Shown here: piece by piece, positions 53,984 through 64,000 of the stretch | Numbering within the stretch: the stretch's first letter is position 1 | Layout of the letters: each line of letters begins with the position of its first letter | From: Cordilura impudica | Lineage: Eukaryota; Arthropoda; Insecta; Diptera; Scathophagidae | Assembly: GCA_963682025.1 (NCBI GenBank) | Contig: OY821522.1 | Span: 28,446,959 to 28,510,958, forward strand | Length of the DNA stretch: 64,000 nucleotides | Direction of reading: 5' to 3' | Notes under the pieces: generated by a model | Told to the model about the DNA's origin: nothing | Seen by the model: only the letters and a program-made list of their open reading frames with translations | The model's database searches: none | Position numbers and translations under genes: made by a program

Positions 53984-54894
53984 CGTATATGTACATTAAG
54001 GTCCTCTTCATTATATGGAGGGAAAAAGTGTTCAAACTCTCGGTCGCACCCCAATAGTAATATGAGAATAGCAAAAAAAAAAAACAGAAATACAACGTTT
54101 TGGGCGAATCAAAAAACATTTAGAGGCGGCTCAACGCGATTTAAAATTTCAAGTGCGTGTATATGGGGAAAATATGATTTTTTTTTTTTCAGATTTTACG
54201 AAAATTTCGTTCCATAGTTTAATTTTTCTAAATAAAATAAGAAGACCCACAAATGAGCCAAAGCTAATAAAAGAATATGAAATTTAAAATTAATTGCATT
54301 TATTTTGGTGTATTTAAGGATGATTTAGTGTGCGATTCAAATTGTTTTCTGTAATCACTTACGACTTGCAATAGGTATTGCTTTTCATTAGCTAAAAAAA
54401 GGCGTTTACCCAATGTTTAACAATGTTGAGTTATAGTTCAAAAGTCTTCTTATTTTATTTAGAAAGCAAAATTGGTTAAAAGTTGTTTTAATTTATATTC
54501 GCGATCAATAAGCAGATAAATGCACCAAAGATATATCACAATGGATTATTTCCAGGATTATTCCCAGGAGCACTGATGGGTTAAATAAATAAAAATTAAC
54601 CGAATTATTTTTCTTAAGTTCTAAATGGTGGTTTCTCGAATTATATAACAATTTGTGGGAAAAATTAAACTAAAGAACGAAGTTTTCGTAAAATCTGAAA
54701 AAAAAATCATATTTTCCCCACATAAACACATTTGAAATTTTTAATCGCGTTGAGCAACCTCTAAATGTTTTTTGATTAGCCAAAAACTTTGTATTTCTCA
54801 GTTTTTTTGCTATTCGCATATTTGTAGGGGGTGCGACTGAGAGTTTGAACACTTTTTTTTATTAAGGGCCACCCTAATGTACATATATACTTTT
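53984..54894. mobile_element. Foldback-type element with about 240-bp inverted repeats
   Basis: Left arm 53984-54222 (TATATGTACATTAAGG, GTGTTCAAACTCTCGGTCGC, AAAAAACATTTAGAGGC, ACGAAAATTTCGTTC) is the inverse of 54655-54894, with indels. The spacer (54223-54654) is AT-rich and non-coding. Long inverted arms and no ORF fit a foldback or large MITE. The target duplication is unclear; TA is possible. Confidence 0.75.
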
Positions 54895-55678
54895 GTTTGT
54901 TTGTATATCTATCTATCTATTAGATACATTTAATTTTACTGAAACGACTGATATATAAAAAGAGAAACTGAAAAACAAAGCATGACCAACAATAACATTA
55001 AGATATTTAGTTAGTGCTTCTGCCACACGCGAATTGGTACTCTAGAAACGAAAATAAATAACCTAAATAAATTGTGGAAGGGTATACATCGAATATAGTT
55101 TGTAATATGAGTTATATGTTAATGCAAACCGTACGAAAATACATATGTGCATATATCATTCAAACATTAAAAGCATTAATAGTAATATAATCAGAAATAA
55201 AATTTTGTACAAAGATAAACACGAATAATAGTAAATATAACACCGGTGTTTACAAAATCATTGAGAAAATATATTATTAAATATAAACAACAAGAACATG
55301 TTCGCTTAATAAAAGAACAAACAGCGAGTACTATACAATATATTTTCTTCGGATACATAAACAAATTCTTAATAGACAGCAGTACCACTTTTAATACATT
55401 TACAGGAAAATAGATATAGTTGATTTTTTGTGCAATAAAAACAAGAATTTTACATCGCAACTAATTCAAACACACCAATAATAGGTACACTATTGTTGCA
55501 AACCAAGAACAAAAATTTCAAATCATAGTCAAAATATAGGTTCAAGCTTAAGGAACTAGGAAACAATTGCATACATCAATAATATTTTCTATTGAATATT
55601 AAGACAGATATAATTCTTGTTGAACTGTCAAAAACAGTAACGTGTGGTTTTTTGAGATTGGTAACATAAAACATCTTA
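54895..55678. other. Interval without supported gene
   Basis: A short CTATCTATCTAT run at 54908. Frames here are AT-rich and unsupported. Confidence 0.35.
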
Positions 55679-55938
55679 AGGCCTAGTTAGCGACATGTAA
55701 CTGTAACCAAACGACTCAGATGTTTTATTTCTGTTACATGAAAAGCATTAAAGCACGTTCCAATCTGTTGAAAATAGATTTTTTCTACGTTTGTACGTGA
55801 CATTTGCGAACTGATAAAGTTTGGTTAATTTTACACAGCAACATGCTAGTTCGTTGTTTACGTTCTATAATAGCATTAAATGCCAACGTTACATTTACGG
55901 TACGGATACATTTAAAGAACGTGTAACTAACTAGGCCT
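55679..55938. mobile_element. Harbinger-type MITE, 260 bp
   Basis: Ends AGGCCTAGTTAGCGACATG and AACTAACTAGGCCT, flanked by TTA on both sides (55676-55678, 55939-55941). The body has CTGTAACC and GGTTACG-like words. Confidence 0.85.
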
Positions 55939-55984
55939 TTATTATTAACCGACAATGTTTTCACGTGCTATTAAACAAGATATG

Positions 55985-56260
55985 AGGCCTAGTTAGCCAT
56001 ACTAATCGTAACCAAATGTGTCAGCTGTTTTCTTCTGTTACATGAAAAGCATTTAGAGCAGTTACCGAATTCAACTGTCACGTAACCGGAACATCCCAAT
56101 CTATTGAAAATAGATTTTTGCTCCATTTGTACGTGACATTTTTGTACAGTTGATAAAGTTTGGTTAGTTTTACACGTTTATTACGTTCTATAATTGCACT
56201 AAATGCCAACGTTACATTTACGGTATGGATACATTTAACAACGTGCGGCTAACTACGCCT
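55985..56260. mobile_element. Second Harbinger-type MITE of the same family
   Basis: Starts AGGCCTAGTTAGCC and ends GGCTAACTACGCCT, with TTA at 56261. The left flank is ATG, so the target duplication is not preserved. 46 bp after its neighbour in the same orientation. Confidence 0.82.
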
Positions 56261-56841
56261 TTAGGTTTCTTTGAACTTATTTGAAATTGAGCGTTTTTTA
56301 AATGACATTTTAAGTAGATATGAAGGCGTGACGAAACTCGTCATTGGTGAAAGTAATATTTTCTGTATTTTACCGTTTTTACTCACGGATTCATCACAAC
56401 TTCATAAAAATTAGTTTAACAAAGTGAAATTAAAAATTTACCTTAATTTGAAAACTTTGCTATGCACTTAAAATTAAAAGATGTCTGAACTTTAGGCGAG
56501 ACTAGTTTTTTGTATGTATTGTGGCTAAATACGAAAATCGATGTAAAAAATTTTTCCGCACAATTTATTCTATAGTATTTTCGGTAGTAGTTGTACTATT
56601 CAGACGATATCTCGAGATGGAAATAACCAATGTTATAACTGAATATGAGTATATCTATCTACATATATATAAAAATTACATGTATGTTTTTCGCACTAAA
56701 ACTAAAGAACCAATGGACCAAATTTAATGAAATTAAACATGCATGGATGATGAGAATGGGTTTTTAAATAACCAATTTGAAAAAGTAAAAAAAAAATTGA
56801 AATGTTAAATGCTATTCCTTATCATAGCGCCACATATATTA
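56261..56841. other. Interval without supported gene
   Basis: The 68-aa frame at 56521-56727 is not supported by any motif. Confidence 0.35.
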
Positions 56842-57633
56842 ATTATACCCTATACCACTATGTGGTTTGGTTATAATGACTTTGTGCTGCTGTTTGTAAC
56901 AACCAAAAATATTTGACCTACACCCATCTTTAATTATACCGATCGAATCAGAATCACTATCTGATTCGATTTAACGATGTCCGTCCGTCCGTCTGTGTGT
57001 CCATGTAAAGCTTGTAATCAAACTGCAGGTCGCAAATATGAATATATTTTGATGAAATTTGGTACTTGATCTTTGATCAGCCATGGGATGAACGCTATTG
57101 AAATTGGTGAGAATCGGTCCATGTTCAGACCTAGCCCCCATACAAATGACCCCTATGAAATCGACATAAATTGCCATAAGATCCAAATTGTCATATAGAT
57201 CTTACTCAAATTGGGTTTGTATGCGTTTATTACATCCATTAACGAGTAGTCTAAAAATTATACCTGGTACAACTCTTAGTCATAGGCCCCATATAGAGCT
57301 GATTCCCGATCTTCACTTAAATCTATCAAAAAACAAAAATATTGCACTGATTCTTCTCAAATTTTGTTTGTATATAGTTTTGCAAAATACAAGAGACTTT
57401 ACCAAACATGGTCAGGATCGGTCCATTTTTGGGCCTAGTCCCCATATAGTTATAGCATCCGATATAAACTTTTTCATATCTGCAGCCAAAAAAATTAATA
57501 AAAATCCCACTCAAATTTGGTTTATGCTTATTTTCCATATCCAGTTAGTTGGGCATAAGAGATAGGGTCTCTAAACGCATGGTATAGGGTATCATATAGT
57601 CGGTCTTGCCCGACTATAATTTTCTTACTTGTT
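56842..57633 (+). mobile_element. Helentron/DINE-like repeat, family 1, copy G
   Basis: Complete. Terminal palindrome slightly degraded (GTCGGTCTTGCCCGAC), end TTTTCTTACTTGTT. Confidence 0.9.
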
Positions 57634-57685
57634 TTTTTTTGTTGTTTTATATGATTCTTAAAATTTATCACTTATTCTTTTATAT

Positions 57686-58471
57686 TTATACCCTATACCA
57701 CTATGTGGTTTGGGTATAATGACTTTGTGCTGCTGTTTGTAACAACCAAAAATATTTGACCCAGACCCATCTTTAATTATACCGATCGAATCAGAATCAC
57801 TTTTTGAATTGATTTGACAATGTCCGTCCGTCCGTCCGTCCGTCCGTCTGTGTGTCCATGTAAACCTTGTAATCAAACTGCAGGTCGCAAATATGAATAT
57901 ATTTTGATGAAATTTGGTATATAAGTTTTTACCGGCCATGGGATGAACGCTATTGAAATTGGTGAAATTCGGTCCATGTTCAGACCTAGCCCCCATACAA
58001 ATTACCCCTATGAAATCGACATAAATTGCCATAAGATCCAAATTGTCATATAGATCTTACTCAAATTGGGTTTGTATGCGTTCATTTCATCCATTAATGA
58101 GTAGTCCAAAAATGATCCCTTTGGTCTCATATAGAGCTGCTTCCCGATATTAACTTAAATCTATTAAAAAACAAAAATATTGCACTGATTCTTCTCAAAT
58201 TTTGTTTGTATATGTTTCTACAAAATACAAGAGACGTTACCAACCATGGTCAGGATCGGTCCTTTTTTGGACCTAGTCCCCATATAGATATAGCATCCGA
58301 TATGAACTTTTTCATATCTGCAGCCAAAAAAATTAATAAAAATCCCACTCAAATTTGGTTTTTGCTTATTTTCTATGTCCAGTTAGTTGGGCCTAACAGA
58401 TAGGGTTTCCAAACGCATGGTATAGGGTATCGTATAGTCGGTCTAGACCGACTATAATTTTCTTACTTGTT
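57686..58471 (+). mobile_element. Helentron/DINE-like repeat, family 1, copy H
   Basis: Complete, same direction as copy G and 52 bp beyond it. GTCC run at 57821-57845; perfect terminal palindrome. Confidence 0.92.
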
Positions 58472-58589
58472 TTTTTATTACAATAAAATTATTGCGCTAA
58501 AAAGTATAATTCAAAATTTTAAAAATTATTTGGATTAAACATATGTGACAGAGTTATAAATTCGATTTTTATATTATCAATACGGGACA

Positions 58590-60072
58590 ATAAAATTAAA
58601 AAAATATGCATCACAGTCACGTGCAACTGATCATGAACAAATTGAATTAAGAAATCAATCTATCCGATTAAGAAATCCACAAGCAATAACAAGCACATCA
58701 AATACAACCAGATTAATAATTAAGCGTCTCACTTTTCGTTATGATCATAAAATTTATTATAGTTTATGGCAATGTAAAAAAATAATATTTGTGTACACTA
58801 CAAAGCGTTAAAATTTAAAAATGAAACTCATGGCTTATGTTGTGCAAATGTTGAAGTCAAATTGCTAGTTTTAAATGATCTACCGGAACCATTGCTAACA
58901 TTATTTAAACCATCCGTTGGACAAATGCGATCTGATAATCATAAAATAGTTATTAGAGCCGATAAAACTCCTGTTGGAGAACGCTCGAGAAGGTTCAATG
59001 GCAAGCAATTAATGAAGGTGCAATAGTAATTGCTGCAGACCAATTTGAATCATTATATTAAATGTTCAAAAATTAAATTTACAACAATTATGAGTGTCCA
59101 ATTACAAAACGACGAATCCGCTGAAACATTTTCAAAACAATTATTGGACATTGGATATGGAAAAATTCCAATTGATATTACAACTGGCTTGATTAGGCTT
59201 CCACATAGTTCTTATGTGATAAAAGATTCAAAAGAACAATTGATTGAAAAAGTTTATCGAAGTATAGCAATACAAAAATCATAATTGGTTAAGTGAAGTG
59301 AGCAATATTGGCAGCAAAAAACAAAGATGTTAATGAAATAAAGATTGTGTTTCAAAATAAAATTTTCGTTCAAACAATTACATATGTACAATTCAACAGA
59401 ATGTGTTATGGATTCAGACGAAGTAGAAAATTATCCTACAGAATTTTTAAATTCCTTAGATTTGCCTGTAATTAAATATTGCTGTCCCAATTATGTTATT
59501 ACGATGTATTAATTAACCAAAACTTTGTAATGGGACGCGGCTAATTACAATTTATTGAAAATCATTTATGTCTTTTATTTCAAACGCCAAAAACATTAAT
59601 ATTTGATTGCATTTATTCATTTAAAAAATTAGTAGGACCAGTAGAGCTAATATAAATGGATATATGTATGTTCCAAATTGGCTGGACCGATGTTGATGAA
59701 ACTTTCAGGGAATCTTCAGAACAGCCTGGTGGGCAAAACTGTGAAGTCTGATTTTTGATTTTGGTCTGTGGGCGGAGGGGCGTGGCAAAACCAAATTTTA
59801 ATATTGTAAAAACGAATGGACCGATTTCAATGAAATTTTCAGGGAATCTTCTGAAAAGCCTGGCCGGTGACACTGTGAAGTCTGATATTTGATTTTTGCT
59901 CTGTGATGAAGGGGCGTGGCGTAATCAAATTTTAGTATTGTACCTAGATATCTGTTAAAACTTTCGGTGGCTTTCGTGCCTTACTTTTGTCCACACTGTG
60001 TATTAAAACTTAGATGCAATATAAAATCCAGATATTTTCTTAGGGTCAGCAACGCAGACCGGGCTCAGCTAG
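58590..60072 (+). pseudogene. Helitron remnant: Rep/helicase fragments and 3' end
   Basis: Blocks of a Helitron replicase-helicase appear in order with deletions and frame changes: a basic ELRNQSIRLRNPQ-type region (58630-58700), CVHYKALKFKNETHGLCCAN and LVLNDLPEPLLTLF (58790-58910), then LNHYIKCSKIKFTT, VQLQNDESAETFSKQLLDIG, LIEKVYRSI (59035-59280) and VENYPTEFLNSLDLP (59428-59468), part of the PIF1-like helicase. Non-coding repeats of about 130 bp follow (59668-59945). The 3' end reads GCAACGCAGACCGGGCTCAG then CTAG-T, the Helitron CTRR terminus. Helitrons move by rolling circle; this copy cannot. Confidence 0.82.
59668..59945 (+). repeat. Two tandem units in the Helitron 3' part
   Basis: GGACCGAT, TTTCAGGGAATCTTC, ACTGTGAAGTCTGAT and GGGGCGTGGC recur about 130 bp apart (first unit from 59668, second from about 59812). 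Confidence 0.75.
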
Positions 60073-60439
60073 TAGATTATACAATTTATCGCAAATCATA
60101 GGTATAAATATTATTTAATAAGCGCATTACTAGTTTATGTGCAATGGCATATATAACAATAAAAATTCATTTTTTCAAACGATATTCAAACTTGAAAAAA
60201 GCGGAAAAATCGAAATCGGGAAACGTAAAGTATTTCATTATTTCTTGTGTAGAGCCTGCACCTCTGCAAAGAAATCAAAATAAGATAAAAGAATCACATA
60301 TAGTAATCACATCTGATATGAAGTTTATTATTATACGCGGACTATATCCAAAAATGATCCGATCAAAAAACTGCGATTTCGAGTAAAAGGCCACAACACA
60401 AAAAAAAAAATAGTCGCACTTCAAGTGCACTTTGGTTGT
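60073..60439. other. Interval without supported gene
   Basis: The 80-aa frame at 60144-60386 shows no motif. GTCGCACTTCAAGTGCAC near 60413 is a short inverted repeat close to the probable LTR edge. Confidence 0.35.
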
Positions 60440-60652
60440 GTTACTTATCGCAAATTAAGAAATATTTTATATATTTGGTTTAATAAAGACACGCGATGTA
60501 GTTTTTAATAACAATTTATTTAACAATAAAAGTATACGAAATTAAAAGAATATAATTTATCAAAAATGTATGACCAAGCTTTAACGAATTAAAAACCTTA
60601 AGTACACGATAGAGCAAAGTTACATCTCATAACCAGTGATGCGTATTCAACA
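60440..60652 (-). repeat. Probable 3' LTR of mag-like element
   Basis: The start (60652, minus) follows a purine tract. The far end is not defined because no second LTR is in the window. AATAAA-like words occur inside. Confidence 0.4.
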
Positions 60653-60772
60653 TTTCCCTTCTGTTAATGATGAACCTCGTAGTCCTGGTGCCATACTGGT
60701 CTATGTCTATAACGTGCAGAGCGCACGTTCTGATTAGAAGCGTTCTGAGAATTTGATGTTGTACTGGGAATA

Positions 60773-61237
60773 TCATAGATCCGTATTAGCAAATTGGAAA
60801 CTGGTGGATGATTGAGGATTTAGATGTTCAACTTCCATAGATTGATTGTTGAATAATGGTCCTAAATCATACGATATGAAATCATCTGCAATACCACCAA
60901 AATCTGAATATCGTTCACGAATTTGATTTGCATGTGATTTGATAATTTTATTGATATCAGCATTTTCGATTATTACGCTATAATTAACATACCCAATTTT
61001 CTCTATGATTACCCCAGGTTGCCATGTTATTTTGTTATTTTTGTAAATCTTGACAAAAACTGGTTTATTAGTGTGAAATTGACGATTAGTTGTACCATGC
61101 TTCTTGTTGTACTGCTTTTCCATTTTATCATTACGAATAATTTCGGATGAGTCTTGTGGCTTAAGAAGTTGAATTTCTGTACCAATGAATAGTTCTGCCG
61201 GTGTTTTTCCTTCCGCACAATTTGAGTTTGGAGTTGA
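60773..61237 (-). pseudogene. pol: pol C-terminal tail of mag-like element
   Basis: NKPVFVKIYKNNKITWQPGV, IIEKIGYVNYSVIIENA and SHANQIRER match the C-terminal (GPF/Y-like) domain after integrase: a basic surface, a WxxGxI pattern and an HxNQ(I/L)R end. A frame change near 61130-61240 separates it from the integrase core. Confidence 0.75.
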
Positions 61238-62203
61238 TCAATATTGAAGTAAAAATTCTTGCAGATGAACGTTGTTTTTCGAATCGTTATCATATGCTAT
61301 TTTAATTGCTGTTTTGATTATGTCAACATAACGTTCTGCTTGACCATTGCTTTGTGGGTGGTATGGAGCAGTTCTGATATGTTGTATACCACGCTGATCA
61401 CAAAAATTTTGAAATTCTGAATTTACAAATTGAGTATCATTATCCGATACCAATAATTCCGCATAACCAAATCTGTTTGTATAATCAGACATGAGGTCAA
61501 TAATTTTCCTACTTGAAATAGTGTTACATTGATACACCTCAGGCCACTTTGAAAACGAGTCGAATATAACGAAATAGTATTGAGATCGGATAGGACCTGC
61601 AAAATCAATGTGAACACGTTGTAATGGTCTGGGTGATACTGGCCAAGAACATAAATATGTTTTTGGGGGTGATTTGGTATTTATTTGGCATTGTGAGCAT
61701 AGACGAACAAATTCTTCGATTTGTTGATCAATGTTAGGCCAATAGACATGGCTACGGGCGATAGATTTCATACGCTGTTGACCGTGATGACCTTTGTGAA
61801 TAATTTTTAGAATTCGTTTTCTAAATGTTTGAGGAATAACAATGCGGTCACCATTTAGAAGACAGTTGTCTACCACTGATAATGATGATCTACGGTAGAA
61901 GTAAGGTAGTAGATCGTTATTGTTGAGATATTTATATTTCTTAGGCCATGATGATTGAACATAACGTATGACTTGTTGAATGATGGGGTCTTTTTCTGAA
62001 GCTGCTTGAACCATATTATGCGTAAGTGGAATTGATTGAAGGTTTTCCTTTAAAATTGATTTAATGTTATATTCGAGTGTGGCGCAAGCAATTACAAAAT
62101 CTTCATCATCTTGTTGTTTTGAAGGTATTAATCGAGATAACATATCAACATTACCGAATTCATTTGTATTCACGTACGTGATATCAATATCGTATGTCAT
62201 CAT
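61238..62203 (-). pseudogene. pol: pol: integrase of mag-like element
   Basis: Begins with the RNase H/connection end (NVDMLSRLIPS). The zinc finger follows (IIHKGHHGQQRMKSIARSHV, CSQCQ), then RVHIDFAGPI, VSDNDTQFV and PYHPQSNGQAERYV, giving all three catalytic positions D,D,E. The frame is intact for 321 codons. It starts inside the first copy of the 459-bp duplication. Confidence 0.88.
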
Positions 62204-62889
62204 GGTAAGTGCCCATCTTTGAAGTCTACTGGCTGAATGAAGTGGAATCCTATTTTTGAACCAAAGATGGCTAATAATGGTTTATGATCGGTACGGAGTA
62301 AAAATTTTTTACCATATACCATTCGATGAAATTTTCTAACTGCAAAAACTAGAGCAAGGGCTTCCTTCTCAATTTGACCATAATTCTTTTCTGCTGGGGT
62401 CAACGACCTAGATCCATATACAACTGGTTTCTTGTTGAATGATGGGGTCTTTTTCTGAAGCTGCTTGAACCATATTATGCGTAAGTGGAATTGATTGAAG
62501 GTTTTCCTTTAAAATTGATTTAATGTTATATTCGAGTGTGGCGCAAGCAATTACAAAATCTTCATCATCTTGTTGTTTTGAAGGTATTAATCGAGATAAC
62601 ATATCAACATTACCGAATTCATTTGTATTCACGTATTTGATATCAATATCGTATGTCATCATGGTAAGTGCCCATCTTTGAATTCTACTGGCTGAATGAA
62701 TTGGAATGCCTATTTTGAACCAAAGATGGCTAATAATGGTTTATGATCGGTAAGAAGTAAAATTTTTTTACCATATACCATTCGATGAAATTTTTTAACT
62801 GCAAAAACTAGAGCAAGGGATTCCTTCTCAATTTGAACATAATTCTTTTCTGTTGGGGTCAACGACCTAGATCCATGTACAACTGGTTT
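61972..62889. repeat. 459-bp tandem duplication in pol
   Basis: Unit 1 is 61972-62430 and unit 2 is 62431-62889, starting at CTTGTTGAATGATGGGGTC and ending CAACTGGTTT. They are highly similar with scattered substitutions and small indels. 459 is a multiple of three. The unit covers the end of RNase H and the start of the connection to integrase. Confidence 0.9.
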
Positions 62890-63006
62890 CTCCGTTCCAT
62901 CAGGCATGATGTGTGGTATTTGAGCTCCAAGACCCTGCATTGAAGCATCCGCTGAAACTACAATGGGTAACTTGGGATTGTAATGGGTGAGCATTAAATC
63001 CGACAT
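62710..63006 (-). pseudogene. pol: pol: RNase H of mag-like element
   Basis: [35 protein letters not shown] and [15 protein letters not shown] are the RNase H motifs. The C-terminal part is repeated with small changes at 62200-62403 because of the tandem duplication. Frame breaks separate it from RT (near 63007-63072). Confidence 0.85.
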
Positions 63007-63072
63007 TAAAATTTTTCTAAATTTCTGAAATGAATTTTCACAGTCTGCTGACCAATGTCATTTTGAATTTGT

Positions 63073-63618
63073 CTAAAGCAATTTGTCAAGGGGTGCTCTA
63101 AGAGATCTTATTATTCTAATAAATTTCCGATAAAAATTTATTGAACCAAGAAGTGATCTAATTTCACTGACGTTTTGAGGTATTGGCAAATTCTTAATTG
63201 AAAAAATCTTATCTAGATTTGGTTTAATGCCATTTGAATCAACTATGTGACCCAAATATTTGATTTTATGTTGAATAAATTCACATTTATCAAAATTTAC
63301 CCTCATGTTATATTCAGTAAAACGTTTCAATACGTACCGTATTGACTTAAGGTGCTGTTGTAAAGTCTCACTTGCTATGATCACATCATCCAAATAAGCA
63401 GTGGCTTCTGGAATGCCCGAGAGAAGTTTTAGACAAGAGTTGATAATACATGTAAGATATATTATTCCATAAACTGCGAGGTTTTTTAAAAACTCATTTT
63501 TAATATTATCAAGGCCCCAAGATTTACGTGGTTTTATTCCTTTTAATAGACTTTTCGTTTTATCCGCTGAAATGTATTCGGAGCCAGGTGTAATATAGTT
63601 AAGAGAACTGTTATACAT
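63073..63618 (-). pseudogene. Chimeric frame: LINE RT start fused to gypsy RT end
   Basis: One open frame of 181 codons. The first part (YITPGSEYISADKTKSLLKG, KSWGLDNIKNEFLKNLAVYG) is LINE RT sequence. The second (AYLDDVIIASETLQQHLKS, YNMRVNFDKCEFIQHKIKYL, LGSINFYRKFI) is the catalytic YLDD and thumb of a Ty3/gypsy RT. The switch is near 63410-63430. Such a fusion would come from insertion or template switching. A functional product is unlikely since neither RT is complete. Confidence 0.75.
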
Positions 63619-64000
63619 TAATACGTTGTCGACCTGTTTTCCTAATGTCTGGCAACCAAGATTGTCTGAAATATGATGATTTTGAAGAAAGTTTTCTGCA
63701 AACGCATTAGCCTTATCGCAATCAGTATTTATTGACCCAAACGGTCATAATATTTGTATTCTTCGAGATCCGTTATCCATCTATATCTTTGCCACTGATA
63801 ATAAGGTTGATAATTACGCCTGGTAATCTTATGTAATTCATATGGGAATCTGGAATAATAGGAGTACTATGTTCGATAGAACTATGGACAGCATTAGAAA
63901 ATGTGTTAATCATTTCATCAACTTCAGCCACAGAGTCTCTGTTAGGTAGAGCGATGGGAAGTAATGAGTCAAGGAAAATTGTTGAGTTCACGAAGAATAT
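63619..64000 (-). pseudogene. LINE fragment, linker between endonuclease and RT
   Basis: On the minus strand: NSTIFLDSLLPIALPNRDSV, AEVDEMINTFSNAVHSSIEH, STPIIPDS, the segment that follows endonuclease in Jockey/I-type LINEs, then frame changes and NAFAENFLQNHH. It continues out of the right edge of the window. Confidence 0.65.

Larger units (their letters stand above)
60440..63430 (-). mobile_element. Decayed mag-like Ty3/gypsy element, 3' half
   Basis: On the minus strand: RT from YLDD, RNase H, integrase and C-terminal pol tail, then GAAGGGAAA (PPT) and TGTTGAATACGC, an LTR start (boundary at 60652). The integrase wording is of the K02A2.6/mag type. The 5' half is missing: the element is joined to a LINE fragment at about 63410-63430. 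It carries a 459-bp tandem duplication and several frameshifts. Confidence 0.8.

Overview
The window reads as AT-rich, repeat-dominated DNA of a higher fly (Diptera, probably outside Drosophila). Evidence for this: short introns of about 60 nt with GTAAG/AG borders; a gypsy-type element with env and a tRNA-Lys-like primer site; an mdg1/412-like LTR element; Helentron/DINE-like (mini-me type) repeats carrying a GTCC/GTCT microsatellite; and relics of animal host genes (yellow family, Vac14, a DUF4806-like protein, U1 snRNA). The species is inference only. I see no bacterial operons, CRISPR arrays or rRNA.

Layout. 1-4.3 kb: a CR1/Jockey-type LINE inserted at the end of an LTR-element pol remnant, then a Helentron-like repeat. 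4.06-14.5 kb: a four-level nest in which an old repeat holds a Harbinger MITE, the MITE holds a gypsy-like element (4426-13926, 4-bp target duplication TGTA), and the gypsy element is itself broken by two Helentron-like copies and a pol frameshift. 15-21 kb: Harbinger-like and tandem repeats, a yellow-family terminal exon (18593-19072), and a four-exon gene on the minus strand (20443-21142) that splices in silico to 147 aa. 21788-29300: a complete young mdg1/412-like element with 802-bp LTRs differing at two positions and intact ORFs, inserted with TSD TCTT into a second Helentron-like family. 29.3-36 kb: small tandem repeats, a tRNA-derived SINE, a decayed LINE, Harbinger MITEs and the N-terminal half of a Harbinger transposase.

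36-51 kb: repeat relics, two tandem 5'-truncated U1 snRNA copies (37415-37665), a decayed but intron-containing Vac14 copy (about 41950-43275, minus), several Helentron-like copies, then the C-terminal half of a Harbinger transposase (49301-49975) and a convergent MADF-type gene with a frameshift. 51-60 kb: a LINE endonuclease fragment, an inverted-repeat element, two Harbinger MITEs, two more Helentron-like copies and a Helitron replicase/helicase relic. 60.4-64 kb: a decayed mag-like Ty3/gypsy pol on the minus strand with a 459-bp tandem duplication, fused at its RT to a LINE fragment.

The genes do not form a pathway. The window is a transposon graveyard that has captured pieces of host genes. 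Only the 147-aa gene and the mdg1-like element look structurally intact. I found no convincing wholly new system. The most notable signals are the captured host-gene copies, a 14-bp-periodic forkhead-like motif array in the young LTR, two Helentron-like families sharing the same terminus, and a Harbinger transposase split over about 15 kb.
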